A DNA stretch of 64,000 nt from JAEUMY01 sp033764435 (GCA_033764435.1 JANRIX010000044.1:1-64000), one strand, 5' to 3'. Counted from the first letter of the stretch, positions 33,111 to 41,828 are shown. A program made the numbers and translations. Notes: generated from the sequence alone by a model not told the origin.

Positions 33111-34304
33111 TCAACCTGCCCGTCCCAGTCGCCACAGCGACGTCACCTCGGCCCGCCGCGCTGCCGCCAGACGATCCGTGGACTCGGTGGCCTTGGGATG
33201 GAAGGGATCGATGTCGAGACGCCCCAGCACGGTGAGTCCGCCGGCATTGATGGCCGCCGACAACTCCTCGCGCGTGCGCAAGCCCAGGTGTTCGGCCAGA
33301 TCGGACAGGATCAGCCAACCTTCGCCCTGCGGCTTGAGATGCGCAGCCAGCCCGGCGAGAAAGCTCTTCAGCATGCGACCGTCCTCGTCATACACCGCAC
33401 GCTCCAACCGCGAACTCGGCCGGGCGGGCAGCCAGGGCGGGTTGCAGACGATGAGATCGGCGGTGCCGTCGGGAAACATGTCTGTGGCTTCCAAGGTCAC
33501 CTTGCCGACGCGGCCCGCGCGATCCGGCGGCGTGCCCTTCAGCACGCCGAGCCGCTTCAGGTTCTCTTCGCCGCAGGCCAGCGCCCGCGGGTCCAGCTCG
33601 GTCGCGATGACCGTGCCGATGCCGCGCCGCGCGAGGATGGCCGCGAGGATGCCGGTGCCGGTGCCGATGTCGAACGCGGTCGTCTCCGCAATCGCGGGCA
33701 GCATGTGCGGTGGCATGGGTGCCTTGGCCACGAGGTCGACGTATTCGCTGCGGATGGGCGCGAACACGCCGTAGTGCGGATGCACCTTGTCGCGCAGCGC
33801 CTTCACTTCCACGCCACGCTTCTTCCATTCGTACGCGCCGATGACACCCAGCAGCTCGCGCAGGCTGGCGACATACGGTGCATCGACCTTGCCGTACGCG
33901 GCGGTGCAGGCATCAGCCACATCCGGCGCGCGACCCAGCGGCAGCGAGTGATCGGCATTGAAAGGTAGCAGCAGGAGGCCCAGCGTGCGGGCGCGCTGGC
34001 CCTGCATCATGCGATGGCGGTTGAACGCGTCTTTCGTGCCCATCTCGATGTTCGCGGCGCGGCGCGCGGAGCGCTCGGCGCGTTCATCCACCCGCCGGGT
34101 CAGGGCGCTGAGCATTTGCTTCGCATTGTGAAAGTCGCCGCGCCAGAGCAGCGCCGTGCCCTCGCTCACCAGGCGAAACGCCTCATCCGCCTTCATGTGG
34201 TCGTCAGCGACGCGCACCTTGGCTGGCGGCGGCAGACCGACCTCGGACTGCCAGCGCGCCTGCTTCGGCTCGCCGTTCTCGGTCCAGTGGATGTCGGTAC
34301 TCAT
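33111..34304 (-). CDS. Class I SAM-dependent methyltransferase (small-domain, NPPW type)
   Basis: A 397-residue protein. A helical N-terminal region (about 1-185) precedes a Rossmann methyltransferase core: SAM motif AFDIGTGTGILAAILARRG (about 210-228), acidic TELDPRA and the catalytic motif NPPWLP. NPPW/NPPY enzymes methylate glutamine or exocyclic amines of bases (PrmC, RsmC/TrmN-like), so a protein or RNA target is likely. The N-terminal part includes an Arg-rich segment (RRVDERAERSARRAANIEMG). ATG at 34304. It is adjacent to the MazG-like gene on the same strand. Confidence 0.82.
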   Translation of the reverse strand: MSTDIHWTENGEPKQARWQSEVGLPPPAKVRVADDHMKADEAFRLVSEGTALLWRGDFHNAKQMLSALTRRVDERAERSARRAANIEMGTKDAFNRHRMMQGQRARTLGLLLLPFNADHSLPLGRAPDVADACTAAYGKVDAPYVASLRELLGVIGAYEWKKRGVEVKALRDKVHPHYGVFAPIRSEYVDLVAKAPMPPHMLPAIAETTAFDIGTGTGILAAILARRGIGTVIATELDPRALACGEENLKRLGVLKGTPPDRAGRVGKVTLEATDMFPDGTADLIVCNPPWLPARPSSRLERAVYDEDGRMLKSFLAGLAAHLKPQGEGWLILSDLAEHLGLRTREELSAAINAGGLTVLGRLDIDPFHPKATESTDRLAAARRAEVTSLWRLGRAG

Positions 34305-34328
34305 TGGTGCGCCGTTGGGCACGCAGCA

Positions 34329-34676
34329 TCAGGACGCATGCGGCTTCCTTGTCAGATCTTTCGATGTGTCCACCGGATACTTCTTCGCATTCAGCGCCAT
34401 CTTCTCCCGCGCGACAGCCATCAGATCGACGTCGAGCTGGTTGGACATTTGCACCAGGTAAATGAACACGTCCGCCATCTCATGCGCCACCGCCCGCTTC
34501 TTGTCCGCATTCAGCTCGCGGCTCTGCGCCTCGGTGAGCCACTGGAAATGCTCCTGCAACTCGGCCGCTTCGACCGTGAGCGCCATGGCGAGATTCTTGG
34601 GGGAGTGAAACTGGCCCCAATCGCGCTCGGCGGCGAACTGCCGCAATGCGGATTTCAGGGATTCGATGTCATTCAT
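34329..34676 (-). CDS. MazG-like nucleotide pyrophosphohydrolase
   Basis: A 115-residue all-helical NTP pyrophosphohydrolase of the RS21-C6/MazG-like group. Metal-binding acidic residues are visible in LTVEAAELQEHFQW and HEMADVFIYLVQMSNQLDVD (the ExxE...ExxD pattern). It likely hydrolyses non-canonical or modified dNTPs (house-cleaning). I chose the ATG at 34676; the longer upstream frame has no family match. It is 24 bases before the methyltransferase gene. Confidence 0.88.
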   Translation of the reverse strand: MNDIESLKSALRQFAAERDWGQFHSPKNLAMALTVEAAELQEHFQWLTEAQSRELNADKKRAVAHEMADVFIYLVQMSNQLDVDLMAVAREKMALNAKKYPVDTSKDLTRKPHAS

Positions 34677-34872
34677 GGCGGGCGCCCGTCCAGGGAGATT
34701 GATTCGCGGAAGGGGGCATATTCGCACAGGCGGGCCGGCGCCACTCGAAGAGCGCGGGCATACGCCAAAGCCTGACTGGGCGGCGATGCGCCCGATCTGG
34801 CAATACTGCAGGAAAGGATTCAGTGACCCAACCCGGCGGCGCATGGACCGCGCCTTGGGAAGCGATGCCGCG

Positions 34873-35121
34873 TCAGTGATCGCGCGAGTTGGAGCGTGTC
34901 TGGGCGAGGTGGCCCGCGCGCGCGGCAGACCAGGACCGGGTCGGCGCGGATCGGTCTATGTCCGGTTCCGGCCGGGCGAACTCCTGCACGGGCGCAGGCT
35001 GGCCGCCTGCCGACTCCGGGTGCGCGGCGACAAAGTGCTCCCAGATATCCTCGGCAAGCTTGCTCCGCTCCGCACTGGAGAGCAGCCGAAAATCAGGAAG
35101 ATTTCGATTCAACTGGCCCAT
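34873..35121 (-). CDS. Small hypothetical protein
   Basis: An 82-residue frame starting MGQLNRNLPDF, with a helical AERSKLAEDIWEHFVAAHPE and a polar, Arg-rich tail. The middle faintly recalls antitoxins of the addiction-module component type (LAE...W), but no toxin gene is adjacent. The region around is 200 bases of otherwise unassigned sequence. It may be a real small gene or a chance frame. Confidence 0.4.
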   Translation of the reverse strand: MGQLNRNLPDFRLLSSAERSKLAEDIWEHFVAAHPESAGGQPAPVQEFARPEPDIDRSAPTRSWSAARAGHLAQTRSNSRDH

Positions 35122-35222
35122 GAAAAAAGTATAGACCCGGAAATTTGGCCGGGCCAAGCACTTTTCATTGTGCAGTGAACAATGCACGCGCCGCCTCGCA
35201 CGGGGCGTTCACGAGCGACGCG

Positions 35223-35678
35223 CTAGGGTTTCCGCTTTGCAACAAAGCCGCGTTCAACATCGCCGCGAAAGCCCAGCGATTCATACAGCCGGTGGGCCTC
35301 GGCGCGCTGCACGCCGGACAGCAGCATCACCTTGCACGCATCCCGCGACCAGGCAAAGTCCAGCGCATGCTGCAGCACCGCCCGCCCAAGCCCGCGCCCA
35401 CGCTGCGCCGCAGCTGTCACCACATGCTCGATGACCGCGAACGGTCGCCCGCCGCTCGCGAGATTGGGCACCACCACGATCATGCAGGTCGCGGCGAGCT
35501 GTCCCGCCACCTCGGCCACCACCACGCGAATATTCGCATCGGCCAGCACATCCGCCCAGCGCGCTGCCGCGACCTTGGGCGGCAGCGTCGGATCGAGTGG
35601 GCGGAGCTCGCGATAGAGCTTCAGCATCTCGGTGAGGTCGTCGGCTTGGGCGAAGCGGATGATGGGGTCGGTGGTCAT
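35223..35678 (-). CDS. GNAT family N-acetyltransferase
   Basis: A 151-residue GNAT with a beta-strand core, the acetyl-CoA loop QRGRGLGRAVLQHAL and the closing helix AHRLYESLGFRGD. An in-frame palindrome gives DANIRVVVAE on a core strand. The ATG at 35678 (MTTDPIIRF) is preferred over one 36 bases upstream. The substrate is unknown. It lies between two unrelated short genes. Confidence 0.85.
   Translation of the reverse strand: MTTDPIIRFAQADDLTEMLKLYRELRPLDPTLPPKVAAARWADVLADANIRVVVAEVAGQLAATCMIVVVPNLASGGRPFAVIEHVVTAAAQRGRGLGRAVLQHALDFAWSRDACKVMLLSGVQRAEAHRLYESLGFRGDVERGFVAKRKP
35526..35537. repeat. Iterated palindrome GCGAATATTCGC (copy 13)
   Basis: Exact copy within the GNAT gene, in frame as ANIR. 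Confidence 0.9.
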
Positions 35679-35849
35679 GGGTCGGAAAGGCGCATTCAGG
35701 ATGGGGCGATGCAATCATCGCAGCGACGAAGCTTGTTTAACCTTTTTGCCGTGGGCGTCCGGAAATTCTCGGGAGCTGGGCATCGGTGGCAACGCGTCCG
35801 ACCATTTCGTCGCATTCTCGTGCCGAGCAGCATTGAACATTGGGCGGGT

Positions 35850-36362
35850 CTAAATCATGTATCGGGCCGGACCATCCGGCGTTCGGATCGTGTCGACCTG
35901 TCGGAAGCCCGCCTTCTCGTAGCAACGGATAGCGCGCGCATTGTGCGGCGCAGGGTCGGTCTGGATCGCGGTGACAGCCGGGTCCGCGAAGAGCTGCCTT
36001 ACCAGCGCTCGGACGAGCTGCGTGCCGAGCCCCCGACCCAGCTGTTCCGGATGTGCAAGCGACTGGTCGATCCCACGCACGCCAGGATCGGTCTCGTCCT
36101 CCCAGCAGCCATCGCCACTGCCCATCGCCACATATGACTGGGCGTAGCCGATGGGCTCATCGCCCAGCATGCCGATGTACGGCGTCACCCCCTGCCGCGC
36201 CAGCGCTTCCGGCCGGTATTCGTCGAGCACCTCGGCCAGCGTTGGCCGCTCCGCTTCCCCGCCCCACCACTCGATGATGTGTGGACGATTCAGCCAGTCG
36301 TGGAGCATGGGCAGATCATCGACCACGAGCAGCCGAAGCGATACGAGCTGGAGATTGGACAA
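35850..36362 (-). CDS. Aminoglycoside 6'-N-acetyltransferase homologue, AAC(6')-Ib-like
   Basis: A 170-residue GNAT whose text closely follows AAC(6')-Ib from memory: WLNRPHIIEWWGGE, VTPYIGMLGDEPIGYAQSYV, ETDPGVRGIDQ, LGRGLGTQLVRALV, IQTDPAPHNARAIRCYEKAGF. The known enzymes transfer acetyl to the 6'-amine of aminoglycosides. Where AAC(6')-Ib has tandem Trp (GDGWW) this has GDGCW, Cys86 replacing the first Trp. It ends earlier, after PARYMI. Start is TTG with GGGAG upstream. No integrase or attC-like site is visible, so it appears to be a chromosomal relative. Activity is inferred. Confidence 0.82.
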   Translation of the reverse strand: MSNLQLVSLRLLVVDDLPMLHDWLNRPHIIEWWGGEAERPTLAEVLDEYRPEALARQGVTPYIGMLGDEPIGYAQSYVAMGSGDGCWEDETDPGVRGIDQSLAHPEQLGRGLGTQLVRALVRQLFADPAVTAIQTDPAPHNARAIRCYEKAGFRQVDTIRTPDGPARYMI

Positions 36363-36471
36363 CAGGAGACTCCCGGCTTAGCGATCAGTATTGGCAGACA
36401 ATTGCCGCAAGATAGTGCGCGGGCGTCAAGACCGCGACAGCCGATGCGCAGGGAAATGATATCGCCCGCTT

Positions 36472-36483
36472 GCGAATATTCGC
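36472..36483. repeat. Iterated palindrome GCGAATATTCGC (copy 14)
   Basis: Exact 14-bp form between the AAC(6')-like gene start and the aspartic-protease-like gene end. Confidence 0.9.
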
Positions 36484-36524
36484 ATCGCGTCGTCGGCAAC
36501 GCGGCTGCCAGGAGGCTCGCGACT

Positions 36525-37457
36525 TCAGAAAACGGCGAATTCCCTGTTTGTCATGTCGATGACCAGCACGCGATCAAGGAAAAGCTTGTTGCCCACCATG
36601 CCGCCCGCGCCCAGCATGCTCACCGACATGCGCTGCATGAATCCCATGCCGTCGATGCGGCTCACCTCGCCGATGGGAAAGGTCGTGGCCCCGATGGTGA
36701 CGGTGGCAGTAGTTGGCGCCGTGACCGCGGTGACCATCTTGTCCCAGGAACGGATCGGGTAGCTCTGCACGTCCGCGCCCGGCGTGGCGAGGCGCGCGAA
36801 CTCCTTCTCGCCGGTGAGCCAGGCAAAGGCGCTGGACCCTGAGTCATACATCACCTCAAGTTTCTTGCCCTCGAACTCCGCCGGCAGCAGCAGGCGCCGG
36901 CCCTCGAACTTGAATGGCTGGAAGCCGGTGGCCCGAGCCGGGTCACGCGCGGCGGCGAGCGCCACACGGCCGCTCTGGAAGTCCAGAGTGACCACCTTGC
37001 CATCGATGAAGTCCGTGCCAATCGTGCCGATGACTTCCGGATTGTCGTTGTCCCAATTGATGGGCGCCCCGTCCCGCTTCATCACCTCCACGTCGCGCGC
37101 GGTGACGTTGACTGTGCCAAGGGTGAAGGTGAATGCCGGCACCGATTCCTCCGGCGCGTCCCTGCCCAGACGCCGGGCCACATCCGCCCACTTCTTCGAA
37201 TACAGCACGGTCTTGGTGTGACCGAGGTCGAACTGCATCAACAGCGGCTTGCCCTTGACGCCCTCGATGCCTACCGGCAGCAGCATCGCAGCATGTCGGA
37301 GGGGCGGCAATGGCGCGGGCCGCGACAGCGTGCCCCATTCGATCTTCACTTCGCCTTCGGCGGGCTGCAGGGTGAATGTGGCCGCCAGGGCGAGCGGCAT
37401 GGACAGCAGCGCGACGGCAAGCGCCAGAAGAGAGGCCATGGGTCGTGAGATGGGCAT
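36525..37457 (-). CDS. Secreted bilobed aspartic-protease-fold protein
   Basis: A 310-residue protein with a signal peptide (about 1-26). Two related halves follow: lobe 1 has QFDLGHTKTVLY, then GTIGTDFIDGKVVTLDFQSGRVAL. Lobe 2 has MYDSGSSAFAWL, then GMVGNKLFLDRVLVIDMTNREF. Each D-x-G plus closing G-x-x-F-x-D strand is the pepsin/retropepsin layout. Lobe 2 keeps DSGS (Asp205), while lobe 1 has DLGHT (Asp77), so both Asp remain but the Thr/Ser after lobe-1 Asp is Leu. Protease activity is therefore uncertain. ATG at 37457 preferred over a TTG at 37484. Confidence 0.65.
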   Translation of the reverse strand: MPISRPMASLLALAVALLSMPLALAATFTLQPAEGEVKIEWGTLSRPAPLPPLRHAAMLLPVGIEGVKGKPLLMQFDLGHTKTVLYSKKWADVARRLGRDAPEESVPAFTFTLGTVNVTARDVEVMKRDGAPINWDNDNPEVIGTIGTDFIDGKVVTLDFQSGRVALAAARDPARATGFQPFKFEGRRLLLPAEFEGKKLEVMYDSGSSAFAWLTGEKEFARLATPGADVQSYPIRSWDKMVTAVTAPTTATVTIGATTFPIGEVSRIDGMGFMQRMSVSMLGAGGMVGNKLFLDRVLVIDMTNREFAVF

Positions 37458-37610
37458 CGGTTTCCGGTTCGAGGCAGGGTTCAATGAGAGGATTCAGCGC
37501 ACAAAGTTATCGTCGCAACCGGAAGACGCCCACCGTCAGGCGACCAAATCCGGAATCGGCAGCCTGAACAGCGCATAGCCTCGACAGAACCAGGTTCTGC
37601 CTGGGACCGG

Positions 37611-38369
37611 CTACTGCCGCGCGTCTGCCTGCACCGGGTGCAAGTACTCCGCCGCGACGAATCCTTCGCCGCCCGACGGTATCGTCACCTTGCACCACTC
37701 ACGCCCTTCGGCGGCCTGACATTCGCCACGCTGCATGCGCGTGCCCGACGGGAGCAACGCCAGCACGCGAGACTGGGTCGAGGGTTGCTCGCGCAGATTG
37801 ACACGGCGCGTGACCTGCCATGCTGAGGCGGCCTGCTGCGCGGCGGGCGCGGCTGCGGATTGGTCCGTGCCAGATGGCGCCGCAGTGCCATCGCGCGCCC
37901 AGACGTAGACGCCGCCATCGGCCGCGAGCCCGAGCTGCAAACGACCCTGTTTCAGTGTGAAGGAACGCACCTTGGGTGCGTGATTCAGCACGGCCGCCTC
38001 CAAACCCGGCGTGGCGCAGGCTTCGAGGCGCTCGGGGAAATGATCGAACCGGAAAGTGCCGCTGATCGGCTGGCCGGCCGCGCGCCCCGGACCCATACGC
38101 TCCGGCTTCGCGTTCCAGGTGCCGGTGGAGCGAGTGCAGTTGAGCCAGAACGTCGCCGTGCCGTCAGCGTCGAGGCGCAACACATAGCGCGACGGCTCAT
38201 CCGGCCGTCGAGTTACCCGCGCGTCTTCCGTTGTCTGGAACTCCACCAGGCGCCATTGGGTCTTGGCCAGTCCGCTTGGATTGGTGGCGGCATGCGCAAT
38301 GGAACCTTCCCACAACTCACCCGCCAACAGACAGGCAAACATCGAAGTCCAGAGACATTGATGCCGCAT
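37611..38369 (-). CDS. Secreted META-like plus SH3-like domain protein
   Basis: A 252-residue protein: signal peptide (about 1-27), a META/HslJ-like beta domain (WRLVEFQTTED, YVLRLDADGTATFWLNCTRSTGTW, ACATPG), an Ala-rich linker (about 165-180) and a C-terminal bacterial SH3 domain (RRVNLREQPSTQSRVLALLPSGT). HslJ-like domains occur in stress-related outer-membrane proteins and SH3 domains bind peptides or cell wall. GGAGG lies just before the ATG at 38369, which fixes the start; the upstream extension is low complexity. Confidence 0.75.
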   Translation of the reverse strand: MRHQCLWTSMFACLLAGELWEGSIAHAATNPSGLAKTQWRLVEFQTTEDARVTRRPDEPSRYVLRLDADGTATFWLNCTRSTGTWNAKPERMGPGRAAGQPISGTFRFDHFPERLEACATPGLEAAVLNHAPKVRSFTLKQGRLQLGLAADGGVYVWARDGTAAPSGTDQSAAAPAAQQAASAWQVTRRVNLREQPSTQSRVLALLPSGTRMQRGECQAAEGREWCKVTIPSGGEGFVAAEYLHPVQADARQ

Positions 38370-38532
38370 CGCGTTCTCCTCCATGAAGTCCGCAGCCCTT
38401 CTGATTCTCCTCGGCGTGGAACGCTGCCCCCGCTTCGCGGGCGACTTGCTCGAGAGTTCTGGTCCCCAAGTCCTGCCTGAAAAGCTGTGCTGACACTTCA
38501 GGCCGGCCCGGCGTCTTTGCACCGGCTGTTCG

Positions 38533-38562
38533 CCGCCGTGCGAATCCTCGCACCGGCGGCGC
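38533..38562. repeat. Long inverted repeat with palindrome-like core
   Basis: Arms GCCGCC-GTGCGA and TCGCAC-CGGCGGC surround ATCC just past the end of the beta-propeller gene. The core GCGAATCCTCGC differs from the iterated palindrome at two central bases. It may serve as a terminator-like 3' hairpin, but no T-run follows. Confidence 0.5.
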
Positions 38563-38569
38563 GGGCGCG

Positions 38570-39469
38570 TCAACGCGCTGCGCTCCCGCTGGCGGCGTCA
38601 GGTGCGAATATTCGCACTGCGCCGGCAGAGTCCGTACGCCGCACACGCACGCGGTTGCGCGGATCGTGTTCCAGAATCCATAGCCGACCCTGACGATCGA
38701 CCATGCCACCCGAAGGCGCCCAGGGTGCCGCTGAACGATCGGCCACCGAGACGACGCCCGCCGCATCGATGCGGAGCACATGACGCTCGGCGTTTGCCGC
38801 CACGAAATAGCCGCCCTCCGCATCCTGCCAGATGCCCATGTGGTAGTTCAGCTCGGCAACCGTTCTCGCCGGCGCGTTGATGCCGGTGAGCAGGGGCACC
38901 AATGTGCGAACCGCACCCTGAGGAGAAACCAGGCGCAGGCTGCCGGCGTCCATCAGGGCGAGCGAACCGTCCGGCGTTGCAACCATGCGCTCCAACGACC
39001 GGAATGGGCCCGTGGCGTGCGTCGTGACTTTTCCCAGTGAATCGCGGCGCTTGATGACGGTGCGTCCGGCGCGCTCCGCCCAATACTGGTTGCCTTGCGC
39101 ATCACGCACGAAGCTGAAGTCGCGCCGGAATCCTTCTCGCGGCGGGATGAGGTCGCGCACCGTACAATCCGGCTTGCGCATCCAGATGCGATGGCCCCAC
39201 TTCCCGGTTGCGTCACCTTCGTACCAGAGATGTTCACCCAGGAGATTGCCTTCCGCATCCAGCGCAAGCTCATGCGTATGCACACGCGGCACGACCAGAA
39301 CCAGGCGGTCTTCCGGTGTGACCTGCCAGACCTGATGGGTATCCGTGAAGTAGACGTTGCCCGCCGCATCCTGAACAATGCCCCAGCCGGGGTGACCGGA
39401 CGCCGCCAAGGCCCACGCACCCCAACCCGCAACCAGCAGACCCAAAAAGCGTTTCAGTGAAGTTCGCAT
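38570..39469 (-). CDS. Secreted beta-propeller (NHL/SMP-30-like) protein
   Basis: A 299-residue protein with a signal peptide (about 1-23) and repeated propeller blades (GNVYFTDTHQVWQVTPEDRL, GNQYWAERAGRTVIKRRD, GGYFVAANAERHVLRIDAAG, GRLWILEHDPRNRVRVRR). Such propellers bind ligands or act as lactonases, but catalytic residues cannot be assigned here. The palindrome at the 3' end reads VRIFAPDA in the last blade. ATG at 39469 (MRTSLKRFLG). The next gene upstream overlaps it by 16 bases. Confidence 0.75.
   Translation of the reverse strand: MRTSLKRFLGLLVAGWGAWALAASGHPGWGIVQDAAGNVYFTDTHQVWQVTPEDRLVLVVPRVHTHELALDAEGNLLGEHLWYEGDATGKWGHRIWMRKPDCTVRDLIPPREGFRRDFSFVRDAQGNQYWAERAGRTVIKRRDSLGKVTTHATGPFRSLERMVATPDGSLALMDAGSLRLVSPQGAVRTLVPLLTGINAPARTVAELNYHMGIWQDAEGGYFVAANAERHVLRIDAAGVVSVADRSAAPWAPSGGMVDRQGRLWILEHDPRNRVRVRRTDSAGAVRIFAPDAASGSAAR
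38604..38615. repeat. Iterated palindrome GCGAATATTCGC (copy 15)
   Basis: Exact 14-bp form near the 3' end of the beta-propeller gene, in frame as RIFA. Confidence 0.9.
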
Positions 39470-39807
39470 CTTGATCGCCTCAGGCTGGCTATGCGCCTTG
39501 TTCGGCCCAGCATTCCGAGCACGTCGGTGAGGGCCTCCCACTTCGGGTCCGATTCATTGCGGAAGCATTCCACCGCCGGGTGCGTAACAGCGAGAACCGG
39601 CTGCACAGCGGCGAGAAAGGCCTCCGCCGCGTGGGCTCCGCGCAGGATGAACTTGCGCGGATAGTGTGCTCGCACTGGCGGCTTCGGCAGGCCAACCCAG
39701 AAGCGGAACACCGTGTCCAGCGTGTCGCCCTCGAAGCGCGGGCGTACAACCGTGCAGGAACCCGCTGCAGATCGGGCGGGTGCATTCAACTTTCTTGATT
39801 TGGTCAT
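39454..39807 (-). CDS. Hypothetical protein
   Basis: A 117-residue protein starting MTKSRKLNAP, with a central RFWVGLPKPPVRAHYPRKFIL and a C-terminal helical half. It overlaps the propeller gene start by 16 bases, compatible with an operon. It has no signal peptide or cofactor motif, and I do not recognise a family. Start at 39807 by position of the ATG nearest the conserved-looking region. Confidence 0.5.
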   Translation of the reverse strand: MTKSRKLNAPARSAAGSCTVVRPRFEGDTLDTVFRFWVGLPKPPVRAHYPRKFILRGAHAAEAFLAAVQPVLAVTHPAVECFRNESDPKWEALTDVLGMLGRTRRIASLRRSRCELH

Positions 39808-39889
39808 CACTTCATCCCCCATCCGGCGAGGCCTTGTCGCCTCGCTCCAGCGCATGCGGCATCACCGCGATATTCAACAGATTGGCCGG

Positions 39890-40879
39890 CTACAACCCAG
39901 TCGGCCGCAGCCCTGCCACGAATGCGGAGAAGGAATCGGCCAGCAACTGGATGTTCCCGGCACTCTCGACCGCGCCATCCCAATCGTCATCCGGTTCCTC
40001 CTCGTGATCCCATAAGTACACCTTGCCGGTGTACGGCCCGCGCAGGCCGAGGCAGATCGCGTTGCCGGACGGGTCGTCCATGATCATGAGCAGATCGTCC
40101 GGAATTCTTCCCTCGAAAAGCTCCCGCGAGAAGGTGATCGAAAGGTGGTTCTCCTCGCGAAAGCCGTCGATGTGGTGAATGCTCACGCTGACCGGCTCCC
40201 CGGTCGGCGACAACCCGGCGAATCCCAGCGTGCCCGACAGAAAGCCGCCGTTGCAGGCAATGAGAAACGCGCGATAGTCCGCAGGCAGGCGACAACCCAG
40301 CGACGCCTCGAACGCGGCGACCTCCGCCTCCGGCGCAGGCGGCAGCTTCTTCTTCACGGCGGCGATCAATGACTCCATGGTCATTGGCGGGACGTCCCTT
40401 TCCTCGGCGATCGTGCCGGGTGCAGCACCCGCCTCTTCCTCCGCCTGCAACTGCGCGGCGAAAGCGTTCATCTCCGCGTCATCGACCGGCTCATTCATCA
40501 ACGCGACGAGGATTGCCGCCGCAAAGGCATCCAACGGCGAATCAGGTACCGCCGGCTGCGCGATCATGCGCACCCGCATGCGCACCGCAGTCGGGCCGGG
40601 TATGGCATCGACCAGCCGGTCAATCTCGACTTCATTCGTGACCAGACGAATCATCAACTCGCCGCCCCCGCGATCGCCACCCGCTTCACGCCAGCGCAGG
40701 AGCGAAAGCCGCAGGGACCACTCGTCCGTGGCCGGGCTGCCCATCGCGCCGGCACCCATCATGCTGGTGACGCCAACGATCTCCATCTCGGGCTCGGTGA
40801 CGAGCGCCGCGAGCTGCGCCTTTTCGGCGGCGACACGTTGGGCGGCGGGGTCCAGCGAGCCTGGCGGCAGAGCGTTCAC
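39890..40879 (-). CDS. SUKH (SMI1/KNR4) domain protein with long N-terminal region
   Basis: A 329-residue protein. The C-terminal half (from about 168) is a SUKH-1 domain: ASLGCRLPADYRAFLIACNGG and the closing strands with GNAICLGLRG and KVYLWDHEEEP. SUKH proteins are typically immunity proteins against secreted nuclease toxins. The N-terminal half, with a mixed beta region (VTSMMGAGAMGSP), is unfamiliar and has no named domain. I chose GTG at 40879 because GGAGA lies 9 bases upstream; an ATG at 40996 would add 39 low-confidence residues. No toxin gene is adjacent. Confidence 0.65.
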   Translation of the reverse strand: MNALPPGSLDPAAQRVAAEKAQLAALVTEPEMEIVGVTSMMGAGAMGSPATDEWSLRLSLLRWREAGGDRGGGELMIRLVTNEVEIDRLVDAIPGPTAVRMRVRMIAQPAVPDSPLDAFAAAILVALMNEPVDDAEMNAFAAQLQAEEEAGAAPGTIAEERDVPPMTMESLIAAVKKKLPPAPEAEVAAFEASLGCRLPADYRAFLIACNGGFLSGTLGFAGLSPTGEPVSVSIHHIDGFREENHLSITFSRELFEGRIPDDLLMIMDDPSGNAICLGLRGPYTGKVYLWDHEEEPDDDWDGAVESAGNIQLLADSFSAFVAGLRPTGL

Positions 40880-41224
40880 GAGGCGTGTCTCCGAATTTGC
40901 GCGGGCGCGTGTCGTCTCCTGACATGTCCGACCGTGAGCCGCCCGCACCTCGCAAGTTAGCACCCCGGGCTGCGCTCGTACATTGGCGGTTTCCACGATA
41001 CTCTTCCGCCGGCTTCCCGCACGATTCTCGGCGCGTTCACCGGACTACGGCACGTCTGCACGGGCAGTCCTCCGACAGGCAACTGCATGCGTCAGGAATT
41101 CGATGCATCCGCAGCAATCCACTGAAGCAAGCCACGCGTTGCGCAGGGCAGCACTTGCTTCAGCGGCGCACTCGCCGTAAGGTGATGCCGACAGGTTGAT
41201 CCGACCTGACTGGAGGAGGCACCC

Positions 41225-41674
41225 ATGACTCGACGCCGCGTGATTGCAGTCATCGCCGCTGTGCTCGTTGCTGCCTGCGGCAAGGCGAGCGCCCCGCCTG
41301 CAGACCTGGAACAAGCCGTGGCAGTGGTGGGCTATCTCGCCTCATCGCGCTACATCAACCGCTCGATGTATTCGGCCACGTTCGAAAGCGGCACGCCGTC
41401 CGAGTTCATATCGTTTCTATTCTCCAGCATGGGCGCCGCCGAGCGCCCGGAGCCCGCCAGCACGCGCCCGCCCGGCAGCAGCGGCCCGCCTGCCTGGCCG
41501 GATGACATTGGGTTTCACGCGTTGCACCCCAATCCGGGCGGTGGCAAACAGGTCGTCGTGACGCCAGACGACGCACGCGGCATGATCATCGCTGAAGGCT
41601 ATGTGGACCCGGCGAAAAAACCAGTTCTCCGGCGAGAATTCGCGATGGCCAAACCCAAGAAGCCGCAACGGTGA
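41225..41674 (+). CDS. Hypothetical lipoprotein
   Basis: A 149-residue protein with a classic lipobox (VLVAACG, Cys19) after MTRRRVIAVIA. The mature part has a short helical region (about 25-75), a Pro/Ser-rich linker (ARPPGSSGPPAWP type) and a beta segment GKQVVVTPDDARGMIIAEGYVDP, ending in a basic tail. GGAGGAGG precedes the ATG. It stands alone with about 340 non-coding bases before and 395 after. No family recognised. Confidence 0.65.
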   Translation: MTRRRVIAVIAAVLVAACGKASAPPADLEQAVAVVGYLASSRYINRSMYSATFESGTPSEFISFLFSSMGAAERPEPASTRPPGSSGPPAWPDDIGFHALHPNPGGGKQVVVTPDDARGMIIAEGYVDPAKKPVLRREFAMAKPKKPQR

Positions 41675-41776
41675 TAGCCAGAGTCAAAGGCAGTACCATG
41701 CAGAGCAAAGGCGTTGGCCGCATTTGACTCGCTCTTGCCGACAACCAGAGAGCCTGGCTTCTTGAAACGGCCAGCT

Positions 41777-41828
41777 TGAATCGGTCTGCATGAATCGGTG
41801 TGCATGTGTCGGTCTGCATGTGTCGGCC
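41777..41828. repeat. 14-bp tandem repeat in the 395-base gap before the patatin gene
   Basis: Three full units (TGAATCGGTCTGCA, TGAATCGGTGTGCA, TGTGTCGGTCTGCA) and a partial fourth. The rest of the gap (41675-42069) shows no gene; nothing else stands out apart from a GGAGGAG ribosome site before 42070. Confidence 0.75.

Noticed and set aside
35850..36500. Integron cassette around the AAC(6')-like gene
   Set aside because: No attC-like inverted core sites or integrase were seen, and GC content matches the neighbours.
41777..41828. Tandem repeats as a possible CRISPR array
   Set aside because: Units are contiguous 14-mers without spacers, and no cas gene is present.
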